Source of the DNA: Flavobacteriaceae bacterium
Lineage (GTDB): Bacteria; Bacteroidota; Bacteroidia; Flavobacteriales; Flavobacteriaceae
DNA: 64,000 nucleotides
Assembly (NCBI GenBank): GCA_014238425.1
Contig: JABABD010000029.1
Span: 62,001 to 126,000, forward strand
Reading direction: 5' to 3'
The notes below the pieces were generated by a model. It made no database searches. It was not told where the DNA came from and saw only the letters and a program-made list of their open reading frames with translations. Shown one piece after another: positions 26,901-36,048 of this stretch (the stretch's first letter is position 1; every line of letters begins with the position of its first letter). Made by a program: the position numbers and the translations under genes.

Positions 26901-28359
26901 TATCGATGGTGATATATCATCTAATATAGTAGTGACTGGAACAGTTAATACAGCTGTAGTCGGTTCGTACGCTATTAATTATAATGTAAGTGATGCAGCT
27001 GGTAATGCAGCCGTGCAAGTTACAAGAACAGTTAACGTTTCCGAACCATCTACAGGATGTAGTGCTGGTATAACGTCATTTCCTTATAATGAAGGTTTTG
27101 AGAATACATTTGGCGCATGGACGCAATCTACAGTCGATGACATAAATTGGGACCTAAGCACTAATGGGACACCTTCAAATGGAACTGGGCCATCAAGTGC
27201 ATCACAAGGCACTTATTATATATTTGTTGAGGCCTCTGTTAACGGAACTGGATATCCAACCAAACAAGCCATTTTAAATTCACCATGTTTTGATTTGTCT
27301 GGTGAAACGGAAGCTACTTTTTCTTTTAAATATCATCAATTTGGAGCTACAGATATGGGAACGATCAATGTAGAGGCCAGCAATGATGATGGTGCTAATT
27401 GGGTTAGTATTTGGAATAGTTCGGGAAATCTTGGTAATTCTTGGCAGACGGCTAATATTGACCTAGCAGCTTACGTTGGAGGAAGTGTACAACTACGTTT
27501 TAATAGAGTTACGGGATCTACATGGCAAGCTGATATTGCCATTGACGATGTGAGTTTGACCAATGGTGGGATAGCAGGATGTTCAGGTGGAATTTCTTCA
27601 TTTCCTTATTCTGAAAGTTACGAATCTTCACTTGGTGCTTGGACACAATCTACAGCAGATGATATTAATTGGACACGGGACTCTGGAGGAACACCATCCA
27701 ATGGAACAGGTCCATCTAGTGGTGCTGCAGGTTCTTTCTATATGTTTGTTGAAGCATCTGTTAACGGAACTGGATACCCTAACAAGAGAGCAATACTTAA
27801 TTCACCATGCTTTGATCTAAGCGGTCAATCATCTGCTAGTCTCAGTTTTGGTTATCATATGTTTGGGGCAACAGACATGGGCAGTATAGCTTTAGAGGCT
27901 AGCGCAGATAATGGAGCTAGCTGGACGAGTATATGGAGTGAAACAGGAAACAAAGGTAATTCATGGCAGACAGCTAATGTTGACTTAGCAACCTATGCTG
28001 GAGGAAGTGTACAATTACGCTTTAATAGAGTTACAGGATCTACATGGCAAGCAGACATCGCTATTGACAACGTGAATTTGACAAGCAGTTCTAGCTCGAA
28101 AAGGGGAAGTGGAGATATAATCGATGAAGCTTTTGAATTAAGTATCTACCCTAACCCTGTTAAAGGAAATTATTTAAATGTTTCCACGTTTTCTGATAAT
28201 ATAGACTATAGAATCTTTAATATAGTAGGTCAGTTAGTGTCTAATGGAAAACTGAATTCTAAAAGAATTGATGTTTCTAGTCTTGATGCAGCAGTTTATA
28301 TTATTGAATTCAATAGTAGTAATGAAGAGAAAATTGTAAAACGATTCATTAAGGAATAG
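23908..28359 (+). CDS. T9SS-exported reprolysin-like zinc metallopeptidase, multidomain
   Basis: A 1483-residue secreted protease. Signal peptide at ~1-18 (ending VFSQ), long propeptide to ~195, then a metzincin-type catalytic domain with HEMGHQFGGNH at 335-345 (zinc ligands His335, His339, His345; catalytic Glu336). STIMGYAGI shortly after provides the Met-turn. Then come a beta-sandwich region, FN3 (~645-735), GEVED (~740-880), two Ig-like modules (~885-1045) and MAM-like modules from Cys1051 and Cys1225. A T9SS type A sorting domain runs from Phe1409 (FELSIYPNPVKG) to KRFIKE. The C-terminal two-thirds closely parallels the upstream subtilase; only the catalytic part differs. Confidence 0.92.
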   Translation: MKKTLLVIILMSTSFVFSQNNAFWQKQIPANVSEAKLSRQNLPTKEVYGLNLQALKEVLSTAPERGTFSGNSNLIISFPNAEGEFENFRIMEASVMHPNLAARYPDIKSYAGQGVEDPTARIRFSISPLGLQSMRLSSYKEASFIEPYTKDLSQYTIYKRQDKTGDFSNFECEVTDVAKSVISGNSELRNADDSILRTYRLAVSATGEYTQYHGGTKALALAAMNTTMTRVNGIYETDFNVTMILIANTDDVIYTSTSSDPYGNSTGGYNSALQSTLTSVIGEANYDIGHLFANLQNNGNAGCIGCVCVNGQKGSGWTSHTVPEGDPFDVDYVAHEMGHQFGGNHTWTHGGNEGSGVQMESGSGSTIMGYAGITGATDVQSNSDPYFHAASIEQITDYIKSTSCQTNTNTGNNVPTANAGSNYTIPKGTPFVLTGAGTDADAGNVLTFCWEQMNNGSSSTTNPSTTATSGPAFRSFNPTTSPDRYFPRLETIKTGATSWQWEAIPNVARTLNFRMTVRDNVVGGGTNNSDDTVITVNGTAGPFVLNSPNTNVSWNAGTTQTVTWNVAGTTANGVNAANVDIFLSTDGGDTYPISLASGVSNDGSHDVIVPNNQGNQNRIMVRGSNHVFFDISNADFTIAGQVTCNANVPTGLAASNVGSSTATLSWDTVTAATYDLRYRVVGTTTWTTNAIAGISSSLSGLSVLTQYETQVRSKCSGGSNSAYSASVNFTTTDVQLNYCASASTNVNDEFISRVQLGTIDNASGAQFYSDFTGISTNLTQSTQYTINITPTWTGTLYNEGYAVWIDYNKDGDFTDAGEQVLSQSPTQTTPVSGNFTVPTGTGIGSTRMRVTMSYNAIPTSCQSFTFGEVEDYTVNLMTAAPDTTAPVITLIGASTIDLDQGSTYTEQGATAADNIDGDISANIVVAGDTVDTNTVGTYVVTYNVSDAAGNAATQEARTVNVNAIVDTTPPIITLIGASTINLTIGDAYNEQGATATDNIDGDISSNIVVTGTVNTAVVGSYAINYNVSDAAGNAAVQVTRTVNVSEPSTGCSAGITSFPYNEGFENTFGAWTQSTVDDINWDLSTNGTPSNGTGPSSASQGTYYIFVEASVNGTGYPTKQAILNSPCFDLSGETEATFSFKYHQFGATDMGTINVEASNDDGANWVSIWNSSGNLGNSWQTANIDLAAYVGGSVQLRFNRVTGSTWQADIAIDDVSLTNGGIAGCSGGISSFPYSESYESSLGAWTQSTADDINWTRDSGGTPSNGTGPSSGAAGSFYMFVEASVNGTGYPNKRAILNSPCFDLSGQSSASLSFGYHMFGATDMGSIALEASADNGASWTSIWSETGNKGNSWQTANVDLATYAGGSVQLRFNRVTGSTWQADIAIDNVNLTSSSSSKRGSGDIIDEAFELSIYPNPVKGNYLNVSTFSDNIDYRIFNIVGQLVSNGKLNSKRIDVSSLDAAVYIIEFNSSNEEKIVKRFIKE

Positions 28360-28377
28360 ATAAAGTCCAATCCCTAT

Positions 28378-28411
28378 AAAAAATGCCTGAATTTTCATTC
28401 AGGCATTTTTT
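28378..28411 (+). terminator. Intrinsic terminator after the reprolysin-like gene
   Basis: Stem AAAAAATGCCTGAA/TTCAGGCATTTTTT with a 6-base loop and a T-run. Confidence 0.85.
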
Positions 28412-28484
28412 GTTTAATAAAACACTTAATTAGTTTGTGAAAGTTTTGGACGCCATAAAAATTAGGTGAATTCCTAATAAAAAT

Positions 28485-28581
28485 TACGGGTATTCCGTAA
28501 ATATTAATAAAACAGGATAATCCCTTATAAAAAGGAGGTTTTCTCCCCGCCTCTCCTACAACTTTTTGTTATAACTTCAAG
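28485..28581 (+). promoter_or_regulatory. Conserved peptidase leader with TTACGG/CCGTAA site 4
   Basis: TTACGGGTATTCCGTAA, then GATAATCCC, AAAAAGGAGG with CCCC, and TATAACTTCAAG, ending 39 bases before the start codon. It is colinear with 23771-23868 to within one base, although the genes behind them encode different peptidase families at their 5' ends. Confidence 0.6.
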
Positions 28582-28620
28582 AAGAGTTATTACAAGGCTA
28601 TTAATTAAACAATATATATC

Positions 28621-31600
28621 ATGAAAAAAATTTATACGTTTTTGCTGTTAATAAGTATGACTATTAGTGGTCATCTTTTTGCTCAAAACAGCTACGAAAC
28701 CATTGCAAATGAATATTTAAAGACAAAGGGAGAAGTTATCTTGAGTTTCTCAATCAACGAAGAATCGGAGCTCAGCACTATTACCAAGAATTTATCCATT
28801 GTAAACTATGACGAAAATTCTAAGATTGTTAAGGTCATGGCAGATAAAAAGCAGTTTTCAAGATTCTTGGAGAAAAATATTCCATTTACCGTTGTTAAAG
28901 AAGACAATATTATAGGGTATCGTACAATGACTTCAGATATCGCAAACAGAGGCACCTTCTCATATCCGCTTACGGCATATCCTACATATGCCGATTACGT
29001 GACCATGATGAATGATTTTGCAACAGATTACCCTACGATGTGCCAAGTAGAGAATATTGGAACGACTACTGAAGGAGATAAATCCATACTCTTCGTGAAG
29101 CTCTCAGATAATGTAAGTGCTGATGAGCAAGAACCTCGTGTTATGTTCACTTCATCTATGCATGGTGATGAAATAGCTGGATTTCCTATGATGTTGAATC
29201 TAATTGACTATTTACTAGATGCTTATAGTGACACAAATCATTCTAGGCATCTTGAAATCAAAAATCTACTAGACAACAATGAAGTTTGGATCAATCCAAT
29301 GGCGAACCCCGATGGAACTTATAGAAATAGTTCAAATAATACTTCTGTTGCCAATGCAACACGAGGAAATGCCAACAATGTAGATTTGAACAGGAATTAT
29401 CCTGATCCAGATGACGGGCCACATCCAGATGGCAATGCTTATCAAATAGAGACACAACGTTTTATGACCTTGTCAGATTCTAAACATTTTGTGTTATCGG
29501 CAAACTTTCATGGTGGAATTGAATTAATGAGCTATCCTTGGGATACTTATGCCGGTGCAAGTCCAGATGAAGATTATTATATTTATTTATCCGAAGAGTA
29601 TAGAGATCATGCTCAAGCCGATAGTCCTGCAGGATATTTTGATGATAGAAGTAACGGTATTACCAATGGCTTTGCATGGTATGAAGTTCAAGGGGGACGC
29701 CAAGATTATATGATTGTCGAAAAAAAAGGAAGGGAGATAACTGTAGAGCTTTCTGCAGCAAAAACACCTGCTGCGAGTCAATTAGTAAATTTTTGGAACT
29801 ATAATAGAGATGCTCTTATTGCTTATTTGAATCAAGTCAATTACGGAATTAGAGGCGTAGTAACCGATGCGGTTACGAGTCAACCACTTGATGCTAAAAT
29901 AACTGTTATAGGACGCGAAAGCTATGAAAACTGGACTCCAACAGAACTTCCAGAAGGAGATTATTACAGGCCTATTAAAGCGGGTACCTACGACATTTTA
30001 TATGAAGCTCCATGCTATCAATCTGTAACGTTAACCGGAGTTGTAATAACTGATCATACGGCTGTAGTAAGAGATGTTCAATTGACACCTATTGGAAATA
30101 CGATCCCAACTGGATTAATTGCTTCGAACGTCGGAGCAACAATGGCTACATTAAATTGGGATCCAGTTCAAGGTGCAGAATACGATATTCGTTATCGTCA
30201 AGTTGGTGGTACAACATGGACTGAAATGGCGGCGACTACTAATACTACTGACATTACAGGTTTAACAATACTAACCCAATATGAAGCACAAGTTAGGAGT
30301 AAGTGTTCCGGCGGAGCAAGTTCAAGCTATAGTACATCGATTAATTTTACTACAACAGATACACCTGCTTGTTCAGGTATCAACAGCTTACCTTATACTG
30401 AGAGTTTTGAGAGCGGATTTGGTGTCTGGACCAATGCTACTGGAGATGATATTCAATGGACACGAGATTCAGGAGGAACACCATCTACAGGAACAGGTCC
30501 TTCAACCGGACAAGATGGCTCATTTTATCTTTTTACCGAAGCGTCAACAAATGTGACTCCGGCTGGAAGTCCAAATAAGGTAGCATTGCTTGATAGCCCA
30601 TGTGTTGACCTTTCTGGTGCATCAGGCGTCTTATTGGAGTTTGGTTACCACATGTTCGGTACAGCAATTGGAACCATAGATGTGTTGATAAGCACTAATG
30701 ATGGAGGATCTTATTCATCTGTTTGGACACAGACAGGTACTCAAGGCAATGTATGGAATCAGGCTACTGTAAATCTAGATGCATATGCAGGGTCTATCGT
30801 TAGACTTCAATTTAAAGGGACAACAGGAACCAGTTGGAGCAGCGATCTAGCCATTGATAACATTAATATTACTTCGGTTATTCCAGATACCGAAGTGCCT
30901 AGCGTACCTACTAATTTAGTGGCTTCCAATATTGGGGCATCAACAGTAGACCTATCTTGGACTGCATCAACTGATAATATTGGTGTAACAGGTTATGATG
31001 TGTATAGGGATGAAGTTTTATTAGGAACAGTCGCAAACACCAATTATAATGTTACAGGTCTTGCGTCGAGTTCGGCTTATACATTTTCTGTCCGAGCAAA
31101 GGACAATGCTGGAAACCTTTCACTTTCTAGTAATACAGTAGCTATCAATACGCTTCCGCCGCCACCTTGTTCAGGCATCATTAATTTTCCATATGTCGAA
31201 AGTTTCGAGTCTGGACTTGGAGTTTGGACCAATAATGCAGGAGATGATATTGAGTGGACTCGAGACTCAGGAGGGACACCTTCAAATGGAACAGGTCCTT
31301 CAACCGGACAAGATGGATCCTTTTATCTATTTACGGAAGCGTCTACCAATGTAACTCCAGCAGGAAGTCCTAACAAAGTAGCATTACTGGATAGTCCTTG
31401 TATTGATTTGTCAGGTGTTTCTAGTGCATCGCTGGAATTTGGGTATCATATGTTGGGTACAGCAATGGGGACCATGGAAGTCTTGGTCAGTAATGATGAG
31501 GGGCTGACTTTCATGTCTGCTTGGACACAATCAGGTAGCCAAGGAAATGCATGGAATCAATCAACCGTGGACCTTACGTCCTATGCGGGCTCAGTAATTA

Positions 31601-33504
31601 GATTACAATTCAAGGGCACTACAGGAACAAGCTGGAGTAGTGACATGGCTATTGATAATATTAATATCACTGTTACTACAGTAGATACGGAAGCACCAAC
31701 GGCACCATCTGTTCTGGCCGCTGCTAATATTACTCAGTCAAGCGTTGATCTTTCCTGGAATGCTTCAACAGATAATATAAATGTAACGGGGTACGATGTG
31801 TATCAAGGCGCGACACTTTTAACCACCGTAACGGGGACGACTTACAATGTAACGAGTCTTTCGGCTAATACTAGTTATGATTTTTCAGTTTTTGCTAAAG
31901 ATGCAGCGGGTAATATTTCACTATCAAGCAACACGGTGAATGTCACAACACTTGCCCCAGATACCGAAGCACCAACTGCACCATTGAATCTTGTGACTTC
32001 CAATTTAACTCAAGTCAGCTTAACACTATCTTGGGGTAATTCGACTGACAATGTTGGTGTCACGGGATATGATGTATATCAAGGAACTACTCTATTGGAA
32101 ACAGTTACTGGAACAAACTATGATGTTACAGGCTTGATAGTAAACACGAATTATAATTTTACTGTGTACGCTAAGGATGCAGCGGGTAATGTTTCACCAT
32201 CAAGCAATACTGCGAGTGTAACTACTCCAGATACGGAAGCTCCAACGGCTCCAACGAATCTAATAGGTTCTAACATTACCCAGATTAGTGTGGATCTTTC
32301 TTGGAATGCTTCAACAGATAATGTAGCTGTTACCGGATATGATGTGTATCAAGGAACTACCTTGTTGACAACGCTTTCAGAGCTAAATTACAGCGTTACA
32401 GGACTTACTGCGAGCACGAACTATATATTTACTTTATATGCCAAGGATACTGCGGGAAACACTTCAGCAGTCAGTAATACTCTTAATATAACTACTTTGT
32501 CACCACCAGATACTGAAGCACCAACTGCACCAACTAATTTAGCACCTTCAAACATCGCACAGACTTCAGTTGACCTTTCTTGGAACGCAGCTACAGATAA
32601 TGTGAGCGTTACAGGATACGATGTATACCAAGATGCTGCATTATTGACTACTGTTTCAGGAGTAAGTCATAATGTTACTGGATTAACGGCAAATACTAAC
32701 TACGCGTTTACGGTATACGCAAGAGATGCTGCAGGAAACATATCGACAGTTAGCAATACGGTCAATATAACGACATTAGAGAACACTATTACATATTGTA
32801 CTTCAAGAGGGAATAACGTCACTTTTGAATATATAGATTATGTAGGCATTGGAGGCATTGTTAATAGTACTGGGGCAAATGGAGGTTATGCGGATTTCAC
32901 GAGCCAAATTGGGAACGTGCCTTACGGCGCAAATACTATAGTGCTAAGTGTAGGCTTTGTCGGTTCTGCTTATACCGAGCATTGGAGAGTGTGGATAGAT
33001 TATAATAGAGACGGAACTTTTGGTGCTTCAGAAGAAATAGTTGCTGGTTCTACCTCGAGTGCTGGTAATTTGTCTTATAATTTCACCGTGCCAACATCGG
33101 CGTTGGCTGGAAATACCAGAATGAGAGTTTCCATGCAATATAATTCACCGCCTACGGCTTGTCAAACGTTTACTTATGGAGAAGTGGAGGATTATACAGT
33201 CAATATTGGAGGGTCTTCAGCTAGAACTAGCGATACTGCAAGGATTGATGGGGAACTTACTGACGAAGCTACTATTTATGATTTCACTATGTTTCCAAAC
33301 CCAGTAACAGATAATATAATCAATGTTAAATTGGTAGATGAGCGAAAAGCGTCTTTTAAGATCATTAATTATTTGGGACAAATATTATTAAAAGGCAAAG
33401 TCTCCAGGAATATAATAAACGTTGCAAAGTTGCCTAGCGGAGTTTATATTCTAGAAGTGAATGACACTCAACGCTCAATAAGTAAAAAATTCATCAAAGA
33501 GTAA
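28621..33504 (+). CDS. T9SS-exported M14 zinc carboxypeptidase, multidomain
   Basis: A 1627-residue secreted carboxypeptidase. Signal peptide at ~1-22 and a propeptide to ~110. The M14 domain has His181 and Glu184 (HGDE), NPDGTYR, DLNRNYP, His297 (FHGG) and catalytic Glu376 (ITVELS). A transthyretin-like/regulatory module follows (~404-495), then FN3, a MAM-like module from Cys584, FN3, a second MAM-like module from Cys850, four consecutive FN3 modules (~1030-1390) and a GEVED domain (to ~1540). From Asp1554 (DFTMFPNPV) it has a T9SS sorting domain ending KKFIKE. It would remove C-terminal residues from peptides made by the two upstream endopeptidases. Confidence 0.92.
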   Translation: MKKIYTFLLLISMTISGHLFAQNSYETIANEYLKTKGEVILSFSINEESELSTITKNLSIVNYDENSKIVKVMADKKQFSRFLEKNIPFTVVKEDNIIGYRTMTSDIANRGTFSYPLTAYPTYADYVTMMNDFATDYPTMCQVENIGTTTEGDKSILFVKLSDNVSADEQEPRVMFTSSMHGDEIAGFPMMLNLIDYLLDAYSDTNHSRHLEIKNLLDNNEVWINPMANPDGTYRNSSNNTSVANATRGNANNVDLNRNYPDPDDGPHPDGNAYQIETQRFMTLSDSKHFVLSANFHGGIELMSYPWDTYAGASPDEDYYIYLSEEYRDHAQADSPAGYFDDRSNGITNGFAWYEVQGGRQDYMIVEKKGREITVELSAAKTPAASQLVNFWNYNRDALIAYLNQVNYGIRGVVTDAVTSQPLDAKITVIGRESYENWTPTELPEGDYYRPIKAGTYDILYEAPCYQSVTLTGVVITDHTAVVRDVQLTPIGNTIPTGLIASNVGATMATLNWDPVQGAEYDIRYRQVGGTTWTEMAATTNTTDITGLTILTQYEAQVRSKCSGGASSSYSTSINFTTTDTPACSGINSLPYTESFESGFGVWTNATGDDIQWTRDSGGTPSTGTGPSTGQDGSFYLFTEASTNVTPAGSPNKVALLDSPCVDLSGASGVLLEFGYHMFGTAIGTIDVLISTNDGGSYSSVWTQTGTQGNVWNQATVNLDAYAGSIVRLQFKGTTGTSWSSDLAIDNINITSVIPDTEVPSVPTNLVASNIGASTVDLSWTASTDNIGVTGYDVYRDEVLLGTVANTNYNVTGLASSSAYTFSVRAKDNAGNLSLSSNTVAINTLPPPPCSGIINFPYVESFESGLGVWTNNAGDDIEWTRDSGGTPSNGTGPSTGQDGSFYLFTEASTNVTPAGSPNKVALLDSPCIDLSGVSSASLEFGYHMLGTAMGTMEVLVSNDEGLTFMSAWTQSGSQGNAWNQSTVDLTSYAGSVIRLQFKGTTGTSWSSDMAIDNINITVTTVDTEAPTAPSVLAAANITQSSVDLSWNASTDNINVTGYDVYQGATLLTTVTGTTYNVTSLSANTSYDFSVFAKDAAGNISLSSNTVNVTTLAPDTEAPTAPLNLVTSNLTQVSLTLSWGNSTDNVGVTGYDVYQGTTLLETVTGTNYDVTGLIVNTNYNFTVYAKDAAGNVSPSSNTASVTTPDTEAPTAPTNLIGSNITQISVDLSWNASTDNVAVTGYDVYQGTTLLTTLSELNYSVTGLTASTNYIFTLYAKDTAGNTSAVSNTLNITTLSPPDTEAPTAPTNLAPSNIAQTSVDLSWNAATDNVSVTGYDVYQDAALLTTVSGVSHNVTGLTANTNYAFTVYARDAAGNISTVSNTVNITTLENTITYCTSRGNNVTFEYIDYVGIGGIVNSTGANGGYADFTSQIGNVPYGANTIVLSVGFVGSAYTEHWRVWIDYNRDGTFGASEEIVAGSTSSAGNLSYNFTVPTSALAGNTRMRVSMQYNSPPTACQTFTYGEVEDYTVNIGGSSARTSDTARIDGELTDEATIYDFTMFPNPVTDNIINVKLVDERKASFKIINYLGQILLKGKVSRNIINVAKLPSGVYILEVNDTQRSISKKFIKE

Positions 33505-33525
33505 ATAGTACGTAATCCCAGAATC

Positions 33526-33556
33526 AAAAGGCCTGAACGAAAGTTCAGGCCTTTTT
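33526..33556. terminator. Intrinsic terminator after the M14 gene
   Basis: Stem AAAGGCCTGAAC/GTTCAGGCCTTT, GAAA tetraloop and T-run. It overlaps the stop region of the convergent exonuclease gene and may serve both. Confidence 0.85.
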
Positions 33557-34268
33557 AAATATGCCTTATCTCGTCCATAAGAAGAATAGTATCTCCTCGT
33601 AATCTAAGTAATATTTGAGCAACGGTTATAGTATCTCTTTCGCAGTAGGTCACTATGCGATCAATATTTTTCTCTTCATAGAAAACATTATAAACCTCGC
33701 TTCCGTCAATGTCATCTTTTGGAGAGGGTATGTTTAGAACATTAGCCATGAGTTTTAATGAAGTATAGTTTTTATAATCACCAAACTTCCATAGCTCCAT
33801 GGTGTCAAGATGTGGTACTTCCCACGGTTTTTTACCAAATAAATTAAGTTTATATGGTAGCTCAATATTATTTATAATCATACGTCGAGCGATATACGGA
33901 AAATCGAACTCCTTTCCATTATGAGCACAGAGTAAATGTTTCGCTTGGCTGAAATGAGAGATGAGTAGGGTTTTAAAATCTTTAAGAATTTTAGCTTCTT
34001 CTCCAAAAAAAGAAGTGACTCTAAAGGTCCTCTCAGCATTGTCAAGATTAAAATATCCAACGGAAATACAAATAATTTTTCCGAATTCAGCCCAAATACC
34101 TGCACGTAGATAAAACTCGTCTGCGGTAAATTCATCCTTACGTTGGTATTGTGATTTTGCGTCCCAGAGTTCTTGCTTTTCTTTCGTTAATTCAGAGAAA
34201 TTCTTGTGTTCAGGTACAGTTTCAATATCTAAGAATAAGATGTTCTCAAGGTTGAGCTTGCTAATCAT
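33555..34268 (-). CDS. 3'-5' exonuclease, PolB-exonuclease-like (DEDD superfamily)
   Basis: A 237-residue predicted nuclease. The first acidic motif is FLDIET with Asp14 and Glu16. The middle contains LLCAHNGKEFDFPYIARRM (motif II Asp), and the C-terminal part has VTYCERDTITVAQILLRL (last acidic motif). The layout matches the stand-alone PolB-like 3'-5' exonuclease family (PF10108), generally assigned to DNA repair or nucleic-acid turnover. Its start overlaps the stop of the upstream serine hydrolase gene by 4 bases, so the two are co-transcribed. Confidence 0.85.
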   Translation of the reverse strand: MISKLNLENILFLDIETVPEHKNFSELTKEKQELWDAKSQYQRKDEFTADEFYLRAGIWAEFGKIICISVGYFNLDNAERTFRVTSFFGEEAKILKDFKTLLISHFSQAKHLLCAHNGKEFDFPYIARRMIINNIELPYKLNLFGKKPWEVPHLDTMELWKFGDYKNYTSLKLMANVLNIPSPKDDIDGSEVYNVFYEEKNIDRIVTYCERDTITVAQILLRLRGDTILLMDEIRHI

Positions 34269-35416
34269 CGCGACATCATTTTGTAAGCTTCTTCAATATA
34301 TATGGAAATATCTTTTGTATAGCTTCCAATACCAGCATCTGGACTTTTTTGATGACCTAGCCTCACGATAATAACATTGTCTTCTGGTTGTACAATAACA
34401 TATTGCCCAAGATGACCGCGCATCATAAAGAAATTTTTCCCATTTTGCTCTTTCAACCACCAACCATAGCCATATTCTGGACTATCAGGAAACCTTGGTT
34501 TCAAGGATTTTGAAACAAATACGGAATCCAATAATTGTTGGCCATTCCATTTCCCATGATTTTTATATAGCTTTCCAAATCGGGCAAAATCTTTGGCATT
34601 ACTTGCTATGCAACAGTATGCTTTAACGAGGTCATGTTCTTCACTATCCACTTGCCAAATAGTTGGGTTTTCGCAACCTAAAGGTTTCCAGAAACTTTCG
34701 GTCAGGTAGTCATACATTTTCTTTCCTGTGGCTTTTTCTATGACCATAGCGAGCATTTGTGTATCACCACTAGCATATTTAAATCGTTGTCCGGGCTCAT
34801 CAACTACTTTTAATCCGAGCATGACTTTTTCTAGGTCATCATCAAAATAGGCTCTAGTTGTTATGGAAAGAGGAGAGTAATATGCCTCATCCCAATTAGT
34901 GCCAGAGGCCATACTTGATAAATCTCCTACTGTCATGTTTGCAGCTTTCCCTTCACAGAATTCTGGAATGAAATCGCAAACAGGTTGATCCAAGCTTTTT
35001 ATGTGGCCTTGCATTATGGCTTTTCCCATCAATCCAGACACATAGCTTTTGGCCATTGAAAATGAATTGGATTTAGAATTCGCATCGTAATCGTCATAGT
35101 AGTTTTCGAACCAAATGCTATCATTTTTTATAATGACATAGGCAACTGTTCCGAAATCAATATTCGCTTTTGTTAAGCCTTCAGTCTCTTTTACTGAATT
35201 ATAACTTCTATGATTTGGCCAAGGTTGAGGTGTTGCGTTTGCGATGCCTTGATTATCAAATCTCTTGTAATCATCTAGGAAGGCTGTAGTATGACCGCGG
35301 AGGTAAATGGTACGTACGGCTTTGATAAGATAATCGGTATCAGTAATGTAAAGCGTAGCAATAATAATTCCGAATAGTACGACTAAGATCTTGAGTAATT
35401 TTTTTGTTGCAGTCAT
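34265..35416 (-). CDS. Serine hydrolase, class C beta-lactamase/esterase fold
   Basis: A 383-residue protein with an N-terminal membrane anchor (~8-25), so the catalytic domain is probably periplasmic. The serine-hydrolase motifs are SMAK (nucleophile Ser120, Lys123) and YAS (214-216), with a C-terminal MRGHLGQYVIVQ segment in place of the KTG box. This family includes esterases, D-amino peptidases and PBP-like proteins, so the substrate cannot be told. It is co-transcribed with the exonuclease gene and lies 32 bases downstream of ogt. Confidence 0.85.
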   Translation of the reverse strand: MTATKKLLKILVVLFGIIIATLYITDTDYLIKAVRTIYLRGHTTAFLDDYKRFDNQGIANATPQPWPNHRSYNSVKETEGLTKANIDFGTVAYVIIKNDSIWFENYYDDYDANSKSNSFSMAKSYVSGLMGKAIMQGHIKSLDQPVCDFIPEFCEGKAANMTVGDLSSMASGTNWDEAYYSPLSITTRAYFDDDLEKVMLGLKVVDEPGQRFKYASGDTQMLAMVIEKATGKKMYDYLTESFWKPLGCENPTIWQVDSEEHDLVKAYCCIASNAKDFARFGKLYKNHGKWNGQQLLDSVFVSKSLKPRFPDSPEYGYGWWLKEQNGKNFFMMRGHLGQYVIVQPEDNVIIVRLGHQKSPDAGIGSYTKDISIYIEEAYKMMSR

Positions 35417-35447
35417 ATAGTAAATTTTCTACAATTTAACGATAATA

Positions 35448-35921
35448 TTAGAATAATAATTGTTGTTTGACAGGATTTTCGTGATCTAGCAGCCATTTTT
35501 TCCTGTGCAAGCCTCCAGCATAACCTGTTAATGACCCATCACTGCCAATAACACGATGGCAAGGAACGGCAATCCATAGTGGGTTTTTACTATTTGCATT
35601 AGCGACGGCACGAATGGCTTTTACATTACCTAGTTGTTTTGATAGATTTAAATATGACACAGTTTTACCATAAGGAATATTTAAAAGAGCATGCCATACA
35701 TTTTTTTGAAAATCTGTACCCTTAGGATTCATCTTGAAATCAAATTTCTTTCGATCATTTTTGAAATATTCTTTGAGTTGTTGGACACACGATTCCAATT
35801 CATGAGGAATGCTTTTAGATAACTCCAATACTTCATCACTTACGGTGATCGACTTAACACCATATTCGTCACCTTCTATTTTGGTATAACCTAAAGGCGT
35901 ATTAATTATTACTCTTTTCAT
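35448..35921 (-). CDS. ogt: Methylated-DNA--protein-cysteine S-methyltransferase
   Basis: Suicide repair protein that moves the methyl group of O6-methylguanine to its own cysteine. The 157-residue length fits the short Ogt form. The acceptor is Cys121 in VPCHRVIGSDG, with the DNA-binding helix near FQKNVWHALLNIPYGKTVSY. It is the first gene of a probable ogt-serine hydrolase-exonuclease transcript. The N-terminal domain is small and diverged, as is common. Confidence 0.93.
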   Translation of the reverse strand: MKRVIINTPLGYTKIEGDEYGVKSITVSDEVLELSKSIPHELESCVQQLKEYFKNDRKKFDFKMNPKGTDFQKNVWHALLNIPYGKTVSYLNLSKQLGNVKAIRAVANANSKNPLWIAVPCHRVIGSDGSLTGYAGGLHRKKWLLDHENPVKQQLLF

Positions 35922-35960
35922 TCAATTTTTAAGTTCTACTCATTAGTTTATTAAAAAATC

Positions 35961-36028
35961 ATGTATTTCATCGATTAAATGACATAAAAATTGGATGAAA
36001 TACAATTTTTATATATGTTCGTAATCCC
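35961..36028 (+). promoter_or_regulatory. Promoter module with inverted GTATTTCATC/GATGAAATAC arms
   Basis: The box ATGTATTTCATCGATT (35961-35976) is followed by its arm partner GATGAAATAC (35994-36003), giving a 10-base perfect inverted repeat with 21 bases between. TATGTTCG (36014-36021), resembling the TAnnTTTG box, and GTAATCCC follow. The next gene starts at 36049. The module matches 17295-17362 in order and spacing. Confidence 0.5.
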
Positions 36029-36048
36029 AAATCTAATAAGCTATTAAA

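Noticed and set aside
30900..32780. Regularly spaced repeats in the M14 gene resembling a repeat array
   Set aside because: The period is about 270 bases and codes for FN3 modules (DTEAPTAP...TGYDVY); they are protein-domain repeats, not a CRISPR array.
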